From the NCBI RefSeq assembly GCF_002995745.1, contig NZ_PVXQ01000008.1, positions 47,756 through 111,755 on the forward strand: 64,000 nt of DNA, given 5' to 3'. This document shows positions 45,170-55,900 of the stretch, piece after piece; the first letter of the stretch is position 1; each line of letters starts with the position of its first letter. The stretch is from Clostridium vincentii (GTDB lineage Bacteria; Bacillota; Clostridia; Clostridiales; Clostridiaceae). The notes below the pieces were generated by a model. The model did not search any database and had not been told where the DNA came from. It was given only the letters and a program-made list of their open reading frames with translations. The position numbers were made by a program, and so were the translations under genes.

Positions 45170-45868
45170 TTATTCTATTCCGTTTTCGATACTTCTAATT
45201 AAAGAAGAAGGGAATTTTAACATTGTCATATCTTTAACTATTTTTTTATACTCATAGGGAACATATCTTATTATTGCCTTTGAATTACCATCCCTATCAA
45301 TATCTAAAATGCAGTAAGTGGCATCAGGAGTTCTAATCTTAGGTTTGCCTACGCTTCCAGAATTTATGAATAGCTTAGATCCAAATTCTTTAATACAAGG
45401 AATATGAGTATGAGCACATACTAAAATATCCTCCTTTAATTCTGCCATAGCAGAAGTCGTGTTATCATCATCTTCTAGTAGGTATTCATTTATAGCCTTA
45501 GGACTACCGTGGACAAACTTAATTGTTTTTCCATTGAACTCTAGATTTATTGATAATGGAAGGCTATCTAAATAGAATTTATTGGCAGCCCGCAGTTCAT
45601 TTACAACCCAGGGAAGGGCAAATAAATTAGTGGGAGTTTCTCTTATATAAGCATAACTGTCAGAAACTACAGAAACATCGTAATTTCCCTTTAAGCATAG
45701 TATATTTCTTCTTTGTATCATTGATACAACCTCATTTGGGTGGGGACCGTAACCAATTAGATCTCCTAAGCAAATTATAGAATCTACTCTTTGATCCTCT
45801 ATATCTTCAAGGACCTTCATTAGTGCATATAAATTTCCATGTATATCTGATATGATTGCTAATTTCAT
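45170..45868 (-). CDS. Calcineurin-like metallophosphoesterase
   Basis: 232 residues with the five metal-binding blocks of the family: IISDIHGN (residues 4-11), GDLIGYGPHP, GNYD, the His of VHGSP, and CAHTHIP near 148. The length and DxH...GNxD spacing fit the YfcE/MJ0936-type phosphodiesterases; the natural substrate is not known. GGAGGAATAAG precedes the ATG. It is 25 bases downstream of the purine nucleoside phosphorylase gene on the same strand, suggesting a murC-punA-phosphoesterase unit. Confidence 0.92.
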   Translation of the reverse strand: MKLAIISDIHGNLYALMKVLEDIEDQRVDSIICLGDLIGYGPHPNEVVSMIQRRNILCLKGNYDVSVVSDSYAYIRETPTNLFALPWVVNELRAANKFYLDSLPLSINLEFNGKTIKFVHGSPKAINEYLLEDDDNTTSAMAELKEDILVCAHTHIPCIKEFGSKLFINSGSVGKPKIRTPDATYCILDIDRDGNSKAIIRYVPYEYKKIVKDMTMLKFPSSLIRSIENGIE

Positions 45869-45893
45869 TTCTTATTCCTCCAATATATATGAC

Positions 45894-46712
45894 TTATAAT
45901 GCCTCTATTAGAGAGCTCATAAGACTCATAAAATCATTTTTAACCCTATTTGAAGTTTCTATAACCTCATTATGATTTAGGGGCTTATCTAGTATTCCTG
46001 CTGCCATATTTGTTAAGCAAGAGATTCCTATAACCTTTAAGCCGCAATGATTTGCCACAATTACCTCTGGGACCGTGGACATTCCAACAGCATCTGCTCC
46101 TATAGCACGAACCATCCTTACTTCGGCAGGCGTTTCATAGGTAGGACCAGTCATCATTGCATATATACCTTGTTTAATATTTAACTTAAGAGAAATAGCT
46201 ATATTTTGTACTATCTTCCTTAGGTCTTTATCATAGGCATTAGACATATCAGGAAACCTTGTACCAAAGTTATCTAGATTTTTACCAATAAGAGGATTAA
46301 TTCCTGATACATTAATATGATCCTTTATGACCATTAAATCGCCTGATTTAAAGCCTGTATTAACTGCACCGGCGGCATTGGTAACAATAATAGTCTTAAT
46401 ACCTAAAAGCTTCATTACTCTAATGGGGAAGGTTACCTCCTCCATGTTATAGCCTTCATAGTAATGGAATCTTCCCTCCATTGCTACAACCGTTTTACCT
46501 TTTAAAGTACCTATTACCAATCTGCCAGCATGACCTTCAACAGTAGACACTGGGAAATTTGGTAATTCATCATAAGGAAAAAACTCAGCATTTTCAATTA
46601 AGTCTACTAAAGAGCCTAAACCTGATCCTAAAATTAATCCAATTTGTGGACTATAGTTGCTATTTTTTAGTATATAATCTGATGAAACTTGGATTTTTTT
46701 TAGTAAGTCCAT
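45894..46712 (-). CDS. punA: Purine nucleoside phosphorylase (trimeric type I)
   Basis: Splits inosine or guanosine with phosphate to base and ribose-1-P (EC 2.4.2.1), for purine salvage. 272 residues with the phosphate loop IGLILGSGLGSLVD, GRFHYYEGY, TNAAGAVN, and MTGPTYETPAEVRM, the PNP/MTAP family signature. The presence of Asn in the KVIGISCLTNMAAG stretch favours guanosine/inosine over methylthioadenosine. The ATG at 46712 is preferred with TTGGAGTGA 8 bases before it over an in-frame GTG at 46721. It is 15 bases after murC. Confidence 0.93.
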   Translation of the reverse strand: MDLLKKIQVSSDYILKNSNYSPQIGLILGSGLGSLVDLIENAEFFPYDELPNFPVSTVEGHAGRLVIGTLKGKTVVAMEGRFHYYEGYNMEEVTFPIRVMKLLGIKTIIVTNAAGAVNTGFKSGDLMVIKDHINVSGINPLIGKNLDNFGTRFPDMSNAYDKDLRKIVQNIAISLKLNIKQGIYAMMTGPTYETPAEVRMVRAIGADAVGMSTVPEVIVANHCGLKVIGISCLTNMAAGILDKPLNHNEVIETSNRVKNDFMSLMSSLIEAL

Positions 46713-46727
46713 AAAAATCACTCCAAT

Positions 46728-48107
46728 CTATAGGCCAGCAAGATAATTTTCACCTACTATAACTACATCACCAGCACCTACTGTTAATATTAAATCTCCG
46801 GAGAGCACTTTATTTTTTAAATAATTAGTAGCTTCATCATGAGAATGGATATTTATACAGTTTAAACCTGTTTTTCTAATAGCATCGCCAAGCTCGTTAG
46901 AAGAAACTAATCCGGTGTCTGTTTCTCTTGCGGCATAAATATCCATTAATATTAATTCATCTGCATCATTAAAAGCTTCAGCGAATTCATTAAATAGGCT
47001 TTTAGTTCTTGTATAAGTATGTGGTTGAAAGACACAATATGTTTTATTATGAGGTATTTTTTTTACTGTGTCCAAAGTAGCTTTAATTTCCGTTGGATGA
47101 TGTGCATAATCATCTATTACAGTAACACCATCTTTTTCACCCTTGTATTCAAATCTCTTATGGGCGCCGGTGCATTGAATAAGACTGCTTACAATTATTT
47201 CGTGGGAGATATTGAATATAAGACCCACAGCAATAGTAGAAAGAGCATTTAAAATGTTATGATTTCCTGGATTGCTTAGTGTTACTTCGAATAAATTACT
47301 TCCGTTTTCGAATACTGTGAAAGTTGCACATCCCTTATTATTGAAGGAAATATTTTTAGCAACTAAATTTTCTTTATCAAAGCCATAGGAAATAGTATTA
47401 CAATCAACTTTTTCTAGGATACTTTTAACTCTAGTATCTCCTCCATAACCAATTAGGTAACCTTCTTTGGGAATTAGATGAGAGAATTTTTCAAACGCTT
47501 CATTTATGTGGTCGATATCTCTATAATAATCTAGATGGTCAGCATCAATATTTAAAATTATTCCTACATAAGGGAAAAATCTTAAGAAAGACTCCTTATA
47601 TTCACAGGCTTCAGTAATGAAATATTCGCTCTCACCAATCCTATAGTTGCCGTTTAAAATGTCAAGTTCTCCACCGACTAGAATGGTTGGGTCTAAATTA
47701 GCTTCTAAGGTAAGGTAAGAAACCATGGATGTACAAGTTGTTTTCCCATGAGTCCCAGCGATGGCTACATTATATTTGTGACCCTTCATTATTAGTCCCA
47801 AAAATTCTGCTCTGTCCATTAAGTGAATATTTTGCTTTTTAGCTTCTAATAATTCAGGATTTGAAGCTGGTATTGCAGCAGTATAAACTACAAGATCTAC
47901 ATCTACTAAGTTTTCTTTAGAGTGACCTATATATACTTCTACTCCTTTATGTTGTAGCTTATTTAATATTTCAGAATTTTTAAAGTCAGATCCTGAAACT
48001 CTATAACCTTTGTTTAATAAAACGGCAGCTAGTCCGCTCATGCTTATTCCACCTATACCGATGAAATGTATTTTCATATGTTTATCATTAATAAAATCGA
48101 ATGACAA
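46728..48107 (-). CDS. murC: UDP-N-acetylmuramate--L-alanine ligase
   Basis: Adds the first amino acid to the peptidoglycan stem (EC 6.3.2.8). 459 residues: N-terminal Rossmann [31 protein letters not shown] loop [15 protein letters not shown] at about 108-122, [10 protein letters not shown] (metal/substrate), and the C-terminal [11 protein letters not shown] with [16 protein letters not shown] lies before the ATG. It is the first gene of a minus-strand unit and is divergent from purR. Confidence 0.97.
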   Translation of the reverse strand: MSFDFINDKHMKIHFIGIGGISMSGLAAVLLNKGYRVSGSDFKNSEILNKLQHKGVEVYIGHSKENLVDVDLVVYTAAIPASNPELLEAKKQNIHLMDRAEFLGLIMKGHKYNVAIAGTHGKTTCTSMVSYLTLEANLDPTILVGGELDILNGNYRIGESEYFITEACEYKESFLRFFPYVGIILNIDADHLDYYRDIDHINEAFEKFSHLIPKEGYLIGYGGDTRVKSILEKVDCNTISYGFDKENLVAKNISFNNKGCATFTVFENGSNLFEVTLSNPGNHNILNALSTIAVGLIFNISHEIIVSSLIQCTGAHKRFEYKGEKDGVTVIDDYAHHPTEIKATLDTVKKIPHNKTYCVFQPHTYTRTKSLFNEFAEAFNDADELILMDIYAARETDTGLVSSNELGDAIRKTGLNCINIHSHDEATNYLKNKVLSGDLILTVGAGDVVIVGENYLAGL

Positions 48108-48139
48108 AATATCAACTCCTTTTAGTTAGTATAAGTATA

Positions 48140-48168
48140 ATTATATACAAAAACGTTAAAATAAACAC
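48140..48168 (-). promoter_or_regulatory. Possible murC promoter
   Basis: On the minus strand GTGTTT (48168-48163) and TATAAT (48145-48140) are 17 bp apart; the -35 is poor. Confidence 0.4.
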
Positions 48169-48216
48169 ATTTTAGAGTAAAATAATGCTATTTTATAGAA
48201 ATAGTATGAAAATCTA

Positions 48217-48245
48217 TTGCCAAGGCTATTAATAAGGAATAAAAT
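48217..48245 (+). promoter_or_regulatory. purR promoter
   Basis: TTGCCA at 48217-48222 and TAAAAT at 48240-48245 are 17 bp apart, 65 bases before the start. Confidence 0.6.
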
Positions 48246-48310
48246 ATGAATATTACAAAGAAAAAAGCTATGGAAAGTTCGTGTAGTAGGGGAGAAATAT
48301 AGGTGAGTAT

Positions 48311-49126
48311 ATGGAGAAATTAAGCAGAAATAGCAGAGTTGTAGCAATTACAAAGATATTAATGGGAAGTCCTAATAAAATAATAAGATTGAATAAATTT
48401 TCGGATTTATTAAATGCAGCTAAATCTACTATAAGTGAAGATATAGTAATTATAAGAGAAGTTTTGCAAAAATTAGAGATGGGCAAAGTAGAAACTATTT
48501 CAGGTGCGGCTGGAGGAATAAAGTTTATTCCAGGAATAGGTGATGATAAAGGTAAGGAATTTGCATTAAAACTATGTGATTTACTAAAGGATGATGGAAG
48601 AGTAATTGCAGGTAACTTCATTTATATGACAGATGTTATGTACAATCCAGAAATAATAGGTGAAGCAGGAGTAATATTATCTTCTTGCTTTAAAGATAAG
48701 AAAGCAGATTATGTAATAACGGTAGAAACTAAGGGTATCCCTTTAGCATATGAAGTTGCAAGAAATCTTGGAGTACAGCTTGTTATAGCAAGAAGGAATA
48801 CTCAAGTTACTGAAGGTCCAACAATGACTATAAATTATGTGTCAGGCACAAGTGGGAGACTTCAACAGATGTCATTATCAAAAAAATCTATGAAATCATC
48901 TAGTAGATGTGTTTTTATAGATGATTTTATGAAAGGCGGAGGAACTGCTCAGGGAATAAAGGATCTCCTTAAGGAATTTGATAGTGAGCTAGTTGGAATA
49001 GGAGTGTTAGTAGATAACAAAGAAGCTGAAAAAACATTCATAGATGAATATGTATCTATTGTGGAATTTAAGTCAGTAGAAAAGTTAGCAATAACAGATA
49101 TAAAACCATCCAATATGTTTACTTAA
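48311..49126 (+). CDS. purR: Purine operon repressor PurR (Gram-positive type)
   Basis: 271 residues. An N-terminal winged helix (about 1-75; NRVVAITKILMGSPNKIIRLNKF-like text with FSDLLNAAKSTISEDI) is joined to a phosphoribosyltransferase fold (about 80-271). The PRPP loop CVFIDDFMKGGGTAQG is at about residue 197, and TVETKGIPLAYEVA precedes it. In B. subtilis PRPP relieves repression of purine genes. AGGTGAG precedes the ATG. The yabJ/ridA gene normally next in Bacillus is absent; spoVG follows. Confidence 0.95.
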   Translation: MEKLSRNSRVVAITKILMGSPNKIIRLNKFSDLLNAAKSTISEDIVIIREVLQKLEMGKVETISGAAGGIKFIPGIGDDKGKEFALKLCDLLKDDGRVIAGNFIYMTDVMYNPEIIGEAGVILSSCFKDKKADYVITVETKGIPLAYEVARNLGVQLVIARRNTQVTEGPTMTINYVSGTSGRLQQMSLSKKSMKSSSRCVFIDDFMKGGGTAQGIKDLLKEFDSELVGIGVLVDNKEAEKTFIDEYVSIVEFKSVEKLAITDIKPSNMFT

Positions 49127-49191
49127 CTGAAGGTAATATTTATGGTGAATTAATATAAAAGAACAAATTTCCAAAAAGTTCTCAAAACAAA

Positions 49192-49217
49192 GAGGGATTT
49201 GGACATATTTGGAGAAT
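49192..49217 (+). promoter_or_regulatory. Sigma-H-like promoter of spoVG
   Basis: GAGGGATTT at 49192-49200 and GGAGAAT at 49211-49217 resemble the sigma-H elements RnAGGAWWW and RnnGAAT at suitable spacing. spoVG is a classic sigma-H target in B. subtilis. Confidence 0.5.
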
Positions 49218-49254
49218 AATATACCATATAAAGAACAACTGGAGGTGTAGTGAA

Positions 49255-49584
49255 TTGCAAATCACAGACGTTAGAATTAGAAAGATAGAAGCCGATGGAA
49301 AGATGAAGGCTATAGTATCCATTACATTTGATAATGAATTCGTTGTACATGACATTAAAATCATTCAAGGTCAAGGCGGATTATTTATTGCAATGCCTAG
49401 CAGAAAAACACCAGCTGGAGATTTTAGGGACATAGCTCATCCTATAAATACAGATACTAGAGAAAAAATTCAATCGGCAATTTTAGAGGCTTTTGAAAAA
49501 GTTAGAATTGAAGAATCTAAAATTGAAGTACCTAACAGTGAAGAGTCTAAAATTGAAGAATTTGCTGGGGAAGCTATCAAGTAA
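49255..49584 (+). CDS. spoVG: Septation/sporulation regulator SpoVG
   Basis: 109 residues, a little longer than the usual 84-97 because of an acidic, repeated tail ([18 protein letters not shown]). The core is diagnostic: [38 protein letters not shown] with [18 protein letters not shown]. SpoVG is a small RNA/DNA-binding regulator acting on asymmetric division and other genes. TTG start with CTGGAGGTG 8 bases upstream. Confidence 0.97.
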   Translation: MQITDVRIRKIEADGKMKAIVSITFDNEFVVHDIKIIQGQGGLFIAMPSRKTPAGDFRDIAHPINTDTREKIQSAILEAFEKVRIEESKIEVPNSEESKIEEFAGEAIK

Positions 49585-49587
49585 TAG

Positions 49588-49623
49588 AAAAATAAAAGGA
49601 GGAGAACTTCCTTTTATTTTTTT
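49588..49623 (+). terminator. Terminator after spoVG
   Basis: AAAATAAAAGGAG pairs with CTTCCTTTTATTTT through a short loop and continues into a T-run, directly after the stop. Confidence 0.85.
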
Positions 49624-49644
49624 GCACATAAAATACTAGAAAGG

Positions 49645-49673
49645 TTGAAATACCAATTCCATTACAATATAAT
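49645..49673 (+). promoter_or_regulatory. glmU promoter
   Basis: TTGAAA at 49645-49650 and TATAAT at 49668-49673 are 17 bp apart, 75 bases before the GTG start. Confidence 0.75.
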
Positions 49674-49747
49674 AGAAGAGGTATAACAATTTAATTAAGT
49701 ATCAAAATTGATATACGAATTAATATTTGACATAATGAGGTGATATT

Positions 49748-51115
49748 GTGTATAAATGCGCGCTGATTTTAGCAGCAGGGCAAGGAAAAAGAATTAAATC
49801 TAATATTCCAAAGGTTTTACATAAAGTATGTGGTAAGGAAATGGTTAATCATGTTATAGATAATATGAGAAATGCAGGGATTGAAGATGTAAATGTAATT
49901 ATTGGTAAAGGGGCAGAACTTGTTAAAGATTACACAAAAGATAGAAAAGTATTCTATTCAATGCAGGAAGATCAGTTAGGTACTGGCCATGCTGTAAAAT
50001 GTGGAAAAGATTTTTTACAAGGTAAGGATGGAATAGTTGCAGTATTTGCAGGAGATGCACCATTAACTAAAATAGAGACTATAAACAATTTAATGGAAGA
50101 GCATATCTCAAAAAATAATTCAGTTACATTATTGTCAGCATATGTAAAAGATCCTACAGGCTATGGTAGGATTATAAGAGATGGTGATGAAGTTTTAAAA
50201 ATAGTTGAGCATAAGGATTGTACTGAAGAAGAGCTTAAAGTAAAGGAAATGAATGCTGCAATGTATTGCTTTGATATAAAAGAGTTATTAGTTTCTTTAG
50301 AAGAATTGTCAAATGATAATACACAAGGGGAATATTATTTAACAGATGTTATTGGGATCCTAAAAAGCAAGGGAAAAAGAGTTGGTGCAGTAGTTACTGA
50401 TTATGAAGATACTATTGGAGTAAATTCAAGAGCTCAGCTTGCAGAGGCAGAAGAAATTTTAAGAAATAGAATTAATAACATACATTTAGATAATGGAGTT
50501 ACATTAATTGATCCTAAAACAACTTATATTGGAACGGATGTTCAAATTGGTAAAGATACAATAATATATCCTAACAATATAATTGAAGGAAAAACAATTA
50601 TAGGAGAAGGATGTACTATACTACAAAATTCTAGAATAAAGGACAGTATAATAGAACAAGGAGTAGAGATTCAAGCTTCTATTATATTAGATAGTAAAAT
50701 TGGAGAAAAAACCACTGTTGGACCATTCGCTTATATTAGACCAGATTCTGTAATAGGAAAATCTGCTAGAATTGGTGATTTTGTTGAAATTAAAAAGTCA
50801 ATAGTAGGAGATAATACAAAAGTATCTCATTTAACATATATTGGAGACGCACAAGTTGGTAGTGGATGTAATTTTGGATGTGGAACTGTTGTGGTAAACT
50901 ATGATGGTAAAGCGAAACATAAAACAATAATTGGTGATAATAGCTTTATAGGTTGCAATACTAATTTAATATCGCCTGTAGAGGTCGGAAATAATAGTTA
51001 TATAGCAGCTGGATCAACAATTACTTCTAAAATAGAAGAAGGAGATCTTGCAATAGCTAGAGCTAAGCAAAGGAATATAAAGGGCTGGGTTAATAAAAAG
51101 GGTTTAATGAAATAA
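49748..51115 (+). CDS. glmU: Bifunctional UDP-N-acetylglucosamine pyrophosphorylase/glucosamine-1-phosphate acetyltransferase
   Basis: Makes UDP-GlcNAc for cell wall synthesis (EC 2.7.7.23 and 2.3.1.157). 455 residues: a nucleotidyltransferase domain (about 1-230; [40 protein letters not shown]) and a left-handed beta-helix of hexapeptide repeats (about 250-450), with the acetyltransferase stretch [33 protein letters not shown]. The GTG start lies behind GAGGTGAT. It is followed 57 bases later by prs, as in B. subtilis. Confidence 0.98.
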   Translation: MYKCALILAAGQGKRIKSNIPKVLHKVCGKEMVNHVIDNMRNAGIEDVNVIIGKGAELVKDYTKDRKVFYSMQEDQLGTGHAVKCGKDFLQGKDGIVAVFAGDAPLTKIETINNLMEEHISKNNSVTLLSAYVKDPTGYGRIIRDGDEVLKIVEHKDCTEEELKVKEMNAAMYCFDIKELLVSLEELSNDNTQGEYYLTDVIGILKSKGKRVGAVVTDYEDTIGVNSRAQLAEAEEILRNRINNIHLDNGVTLIDPKTTYIGTDVQIGKDTIIYPNNIIEGKTIIGEGCTILQNSRIKDSIIEQGVEIQASIILDSKIGEKTTVGPFAYIRPDSVIGKSARIGDFVEIKKSIVGDNTKVSHLTYIGDAQVGSGCNFGCGTVVVNYDGKAKHKTIIGDNSFIGCNTNLISPVEVGNNSYIAAGSTITSKIEEGDLAIARAKQRNIKGWVNKKGLMK

Positions 51116-51172
51116 GTTTATATAAATTATGCCAAATGCTAAAGCTTAAAATTTAAGGAGGACCTTACAAAT

Positions 51173-52132
51173 ATGATAAACTGTGGGAAGAATATTAAGA
51201 TCTTTACTGGAAATGCACATCCTGAACTTGCTCAAGAAATTGCTGAAATACTTGGTGTTGAGGTAGGAAAATCAAAGGTATCAACCTTTAGTGATGGAGA
51301 AATATCAGTTGATATAGCTGAAACCGTCAGAGGGGCGGATGTATTTATAATACAATCTACTTCTTCACCCGTTAATAATAACTTAATGGAATTACTAATA
51401 ATGATAGATGCTTTTAAGAGAGCTTCAGCAGGAAGAATAACAGCAGTTATTCCTTATTATGGCTATGCAAGACAAGATAGAAAAGCTAAGTCAAGAGATC
51501 CAATTACAGCAAAACTAGTAGCAGATATTCTAACTGCTGCAGGAGCTCATAGAGTACTAACTATGGATTTACATGCTGCTCAAATCCAAGGATATTTCAA
51601 TATACCTGTTGACCATTTAGTAGGAGCACCGATACTTGCAAGACATTTTGTTGAAATGGGATTAGCAGATCAAGATGATGTAGTTGTTGTTTCACCAGAT
51701 TTAGGGAGTGTTACAAGAGCTAGAAATTTTGCAGATAGATTACATGCACCAATAGCAATAATAGATAAAAGAAGACCTAAGGCTAATGTATCTGAGATTA
51801 TGAATATTATAGGAGATGTTGAAGGCAAACGATGTATTTTAGTTGATGATATGATTGATACAGCAGGAACAATAACTAATGCTGCAAATGCATTAAGAAA
51901 GTTAGGTGCTACAGCAGTATATGCTTGTTGTACCCACGGAGTTTTATCAGGACCTGCTTTTGATAGACTAAATGATAGTGCAATAGAAGAATTAGTAATG
52001 TTAAATACAATTAAGTTACCAAAGGAAGCGGACGTAGATAAGATTACGGGCCTTTCGGTTGCTCCATTATTTGCAGAAGCAATACAAAGAATATATGATG
52101 ATGAACCAATTAGTAAGTTATTTGAAGTTTAA
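51173..52132 (+). CDS. prs: Ribose-phosphate pyrophosphokinase
   Basis: Makes PRPP from ribose-5-P and ATP (EC 2.7.6.1), the common precursor of purines, pyrimidines, His and Trp. 319 residues, class [24 protein letters not shown] with [11 protein letters not shown], and the PRPP-binding loop [18 protein letters not shown] at about residue 222. AAGGAGGAC precedes the ATG. It follows glmU in the conserved order and joins purR in the purine theme of this region. Confidence 0.98.
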   Translation: MINCGKNIKIFTGNAHPELAQEIAEILGVEVGKSKVSTFSDGEISVDIAETVRGADVFIIQSTSSPVNNNLMELLIMIDAFKRASAGRITAVIPYYGYARQDRKAKSRDPITAKLVADILTAAGAHRVLTMDLHAAQIQGYFNIPVDHLVGAPILARHFVEMGLADQDDVVVVSPDLGSVTRARNFADRLHAPIAIIDKRRPKANVSEIMNIIGDVEGKRCILVDDMIDTAGTITNAANALRKLGATAVYACCTHGVLSGPAFDRLNDSAIEELVMLNTIKLPKEADVDKITGLSVAPLFAEAIQRIYDDEPISKLFEV

Positions 52133-52150
52133 TAATACATAATAAATTAG

Positions 52151-52182
52151 GGGTGCTATTTTTAGAGTAGCACTCTTTTTTG
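52151..52182 (+). terminator. Terminator after prs
   Basis: GGGTGCTA pairs with TAGCACTC (one G-U) through a loop and is followed by six T. Confidence 0.88.
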
Positions 52183-52254
52183 AATAAAGAATAAAATATT
52201 ATAAATGAGAAAAACTAGACTATAAATTCTTAAATTGAAAATTAATTATAATTA

Positions 52255-52291
52255 ATAACAAAGAGGTTTTGAATTTAAACTTCTTTGTTAT
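52255..52291 (+). terminator. Second hairpin upstream of pth
   Basis: ATAACAAAGAGGTT pairs with AACTTCTTTGTTAT (one G-U) across a 9-nt loop. It could be a second terminator, although only CTTTG follows. Its right arm overlaps the pth -35. Confidence 0.5.
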
Positions 52292-52312
52292 CTTTGAATA
52301 ATTGAGTATAAT
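52285..52312 (+). promoter_or_regulatory. pth promoter
   Basis: TTGTTA at 52285-52290 and TATAAT at 52307-52312 with 16 bp spacing. The start codon lies 36 bases on. Confidence 0.55.
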
Positions 52313-52347
52313 ATATAAATATTAGATACTTATGAAGGAGAAATAAG

Positions 52348-52923
52348 ATGTTTCTTATAGTTGGTCTGGGTAATCCAGGAAAAGAATATAAAAATACAAG
52401 ACATAACATAGGCTTTGATGCTATAGATGCTATAGCTAAGAAGTATAAAATAGAAGTAAATAGGATAAAATTTAAAGGTGTGTATGGTGAAACATTTATA
52501 GAGGGAGAAAAGGTAATTATTCTTAAACCATCAACATACATGAATCTAAGCGGAGAAAGTATACGTGCTGTAATGGATTTCTATAAGGTTAAGCATGAAA
52601 ATATTTTAGTAATATATGATGATATAAGTTTAGAAGTTGGAAGACTTAGAATAAGAGATAAAGGTAGCGCTGGTGGGCACAATGGCATAAAAAATATAAT
52701 AAGTAATATGGGTACAGAAGAATTTGCAAGAATTAAAATTGGCGTAGGACAACCCAAAGGAGACTTAGTTAATTATGTTTTAGGGACTGTTGCAAAAAAA
52801 GAAAGAAAGATTCTTGATGAAGTTTTAGAAGTAGTAGTATCAGCAACTGAAGCTATTATAAAGGAAGATGTTAAAGAAGCTATGAATAAATATAATAGTC
52901 TAAATTTAAATAAAATAGTTTAA
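52348..52923 (+). CDS. pth: Peptidyl-tRNA hydrolase
   Basis: Releases tRNA from prematurely ended peptidyl-tRNA (EC 3.1.1.29). 191 residues with the family start FLIVGLGNPGKEYKNTRHNIGFDAID (catalytic His in RHNIGF), KPSTYMNLSG, and VIYDDISLEVG leading to GSAGGHNGIKNI. GAAGGAG precedes the ATG. mfd begins 14 bases after its stop, so these two form an operon. Confidence 0.97.
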   Translation: MFLIVGLGNPGKEYKNTRHNIGFDAIDAIAKKYKIEVNRIKFKGVYGETFIEGEKVIILKPSTYMNLSGESIRAVMDFYKVKHENILVIYDDISLEVGRLRIRDKGSAGGHNGIKNIISNMGTEEFARIKIGVGQPKGDLVNYVLGTVAKKERKILDEVLEVVVSATEAIIKEDVKEAMNKYNSLNLNKIV

Positions 52924-52937
52924 GGATGGTGCTTAAA

Positions 52938-55900
52938 ATGAGATTAAAGGGATTAATGGAACCTTTAATTAATAGTAAGGAATTTTCCAGTGTTAGATCA
53001 TATATACAAAAGGGAGAACTTCCCATTGATATAGAAGGCTTGTCGGAATCAGCTAAGGCTTATTTGATTAGTGGTATATATGAAACTTTAGAGAAACCTG
53101 TTGTGATAGTTACACATAGTGATATGGAGGCAAAGAATATATATGAAGATTTAAATTTATATGTAAGCAATGTTTCCTATTTTCCTGCTAAGGAAGTAGT
53201 TTTTTATAACATTGATGCTATATCTGGAGATTTAAGATGGGCTAGATTAAAGGTTATTAAGGATATAATAGATAAGAAAAAAAATATTATTGTTACATCA
53301 ATAGATGCATTTGTACCTGAGTATACTCCAAGAGAATTGTTTTTAACTCATAGGATTGTATTAAAGGTAGAAGCTGAAGTAGATTTCAAAAAAATTTCAA
53401 AGCTATTAGTTGAAGGTGGATATGATAGGGTAGATATGGTTGAAGGTAAAGGAGAGTTCTCACTGCGTGGAGGGCTCTTAGATGTGTTCCCTCCGGATTC
53501 TATTTATCCATATAGGATAGAACTTTTTGGAGATGAAATAGATTCTATAAGAACTTTTAATACAGAATCTCAAAGAAGCATAGAAAAAGTAGAAAATATA
53601 GACATATTTCCTGCAAAAGAGATGGTAGTAGATGATGAAATAGTAAAGAGATCTATAGATTTAATAAAGAATGAACTTGCAGAAACTTTAAAGAATAATT
53701 CGGATAAAGACAGAGCAAATAAGCTTGTAAAAACTATTAATAATAATTTAGAAAAATTAGAGGAGACTCATTTTTTTGAAACTATAGATAGTTATTTGCC
53801 TTTTTTGTATAAAAATAGTGAAAGTTTATTTGATTATTTAGAGGATTATATAGTTATTATAGACGATAAGCTAAGGGTGAAAGGTAAACTTGAAAGTACT
53901 TACTTAGAGTTTAACGAAAATTATTCCGTATTCCTTCAAAGGGGGGACGTATTACCATCCCAAGGAAAATTGCTTATTGACCACGAGAGGGTATTAGAAT
54001 TATTAGAAGAAAAGGTAATGGTGAATTTAGAGGGTATTAGAAAAAATAGTGATTTTTTAAGATCTCTTCATCATGTAGAAATTAATGGAGCGATACTTCA
54101 TCATTATCAAGGGCAACTTGACTTGCTAATAGAGGATATTATAAGGAAAAAAAGTGATGGATACAGAACTATTATATTGTCAGGGACTAGAGCTCGAGGA
54201 GAAAGATTAGTTGATACATTAAGAGAAAGAGGTATAGAAAGTAGTTACAAGGATGTAGTTGAGGAGATGGCCTTAGGGCAAGTGGTAATAACTTTTGGAA
54301 ATCTTTTGAAAGGGTTTGAATGTGCTGAATATAAGGTTTGCGTCATATCTGATAAAGAAGTTTTTGGTGAGGCAAAAAGAAAACTTAAAAAAGCAAAGAA
54401 GAGAAATAAAGGTGTTTCTAAAATTAAGAGTTTTGCAGAATTAAAGCCAGGAGACTATGTTGTGCATGTAAATCATGGTATAGGTGTTTATAAGGGTATA
54501 AGGCAAATCGAGGTCGGAGGTAATAAAAGAGACTATTTAGATATCATTTATGATAAGGGCGATAAATTATATGTACCTGTTGACCAGCTTGATTTAGTAC
54601 AAAAATATATAGGTAGTCAAGGCAAATCCCCTAAGGTTAATAAATTAGGGGGAGCCGAGTGGCAGAAAGCTAAAACTAAGGTTAAGAATTCTATAAATGA
54701 AATAGCTGAAGATTTAGTTAAGCTTTATGCAATGAGAGCTACCTTAAAGGGGCATAAATTTTCAAAGGATACTCAGTGGCAGAGTCAATTTGAGGATGAA
54801 TTTCCATTCCAAGAAACACCAGATCAATTGACTTCTATAGAAGAAATTAAGGGTGATATGGAATCAGATAAATCTATGGATAGGCTTTTATGTGGAGATG
54901 TAGGCTATGGTAAAACTGAGGTTGCTATAAGAGCTGCGTTTAAGGCTGTTATGGAAAGTAAGCAAGTTGCATTTTTGGTGCCCACAACAATACTTGCAGA
55001 ACAACACTACAAAAATTTGAAGAAGAGATTTTCAGATTTCCCGATTACTATTGATATGGTAAGTCGATTTAGAACTGCAAAAGAGCAGAAAATAACATTA
55101 CAAGCAGTTAAGGAAGGTAATGTTGATATTTTAATCGGTACTCATAGACTGGTATCCAAGGATATTCAATTTAAAGATTTAGGATTACTTATTGTAGATG
55201 AGGAGCAGAGGTTTGGAGTAGCTCAAAAGGAGAAGATAAAGAATATAAAAAAGAATGTAGATGTACTAACTTTAAGCGCAACACCAATTCCGAGAACTCT
55301 CCATATGTCTTTAACTGGAGTACGAGATATTTCGTTAATTGAGACACCTCCAGAAGAAAGATATCCTATCCAGACCTATGTAGTTGAACAAAATGACCAG
55401 CTGATAAGAGATGCAATAATAAGGGAAATAAGTAGAGGTGGCCAAGTTTATTTTGTTTATAATAGAGTTGAGGATATAGAGAGAATTGCTAATTATGTGA
55501 AGGGATTAGTTCCAGAAGCTAAGGTTACAGTGGCTCATGGACAAATGACAGAGAGGCAGTTAGAGAAACAAATGATGGAGTTTATGTCAAATGAATATAA
55601 TGTTATTGTTTGTACAACGATAATTGAGACTGGTATAGATATACCAAATGTAAATACTATTATTGTTTATGATGCCGATAAAATGGGATTATCACAGCTG
55701 TATCAATTAAGAGGTAGAGTTGGACGTTCTAATAGGGTAGCTTATGCATACTTGCTATATACTAAGGATAAAGTGCTTACTGAGGTGGCTGAAAAAAGAC
55801 TAAAGGCATTAAAAGATTTTACGGAACTTGGATCAGGATTTAAAATTGCTATGAGAGATCTAGAAATAAGAGGAGCTGGAAACATGATGGGTTCTTCTCA

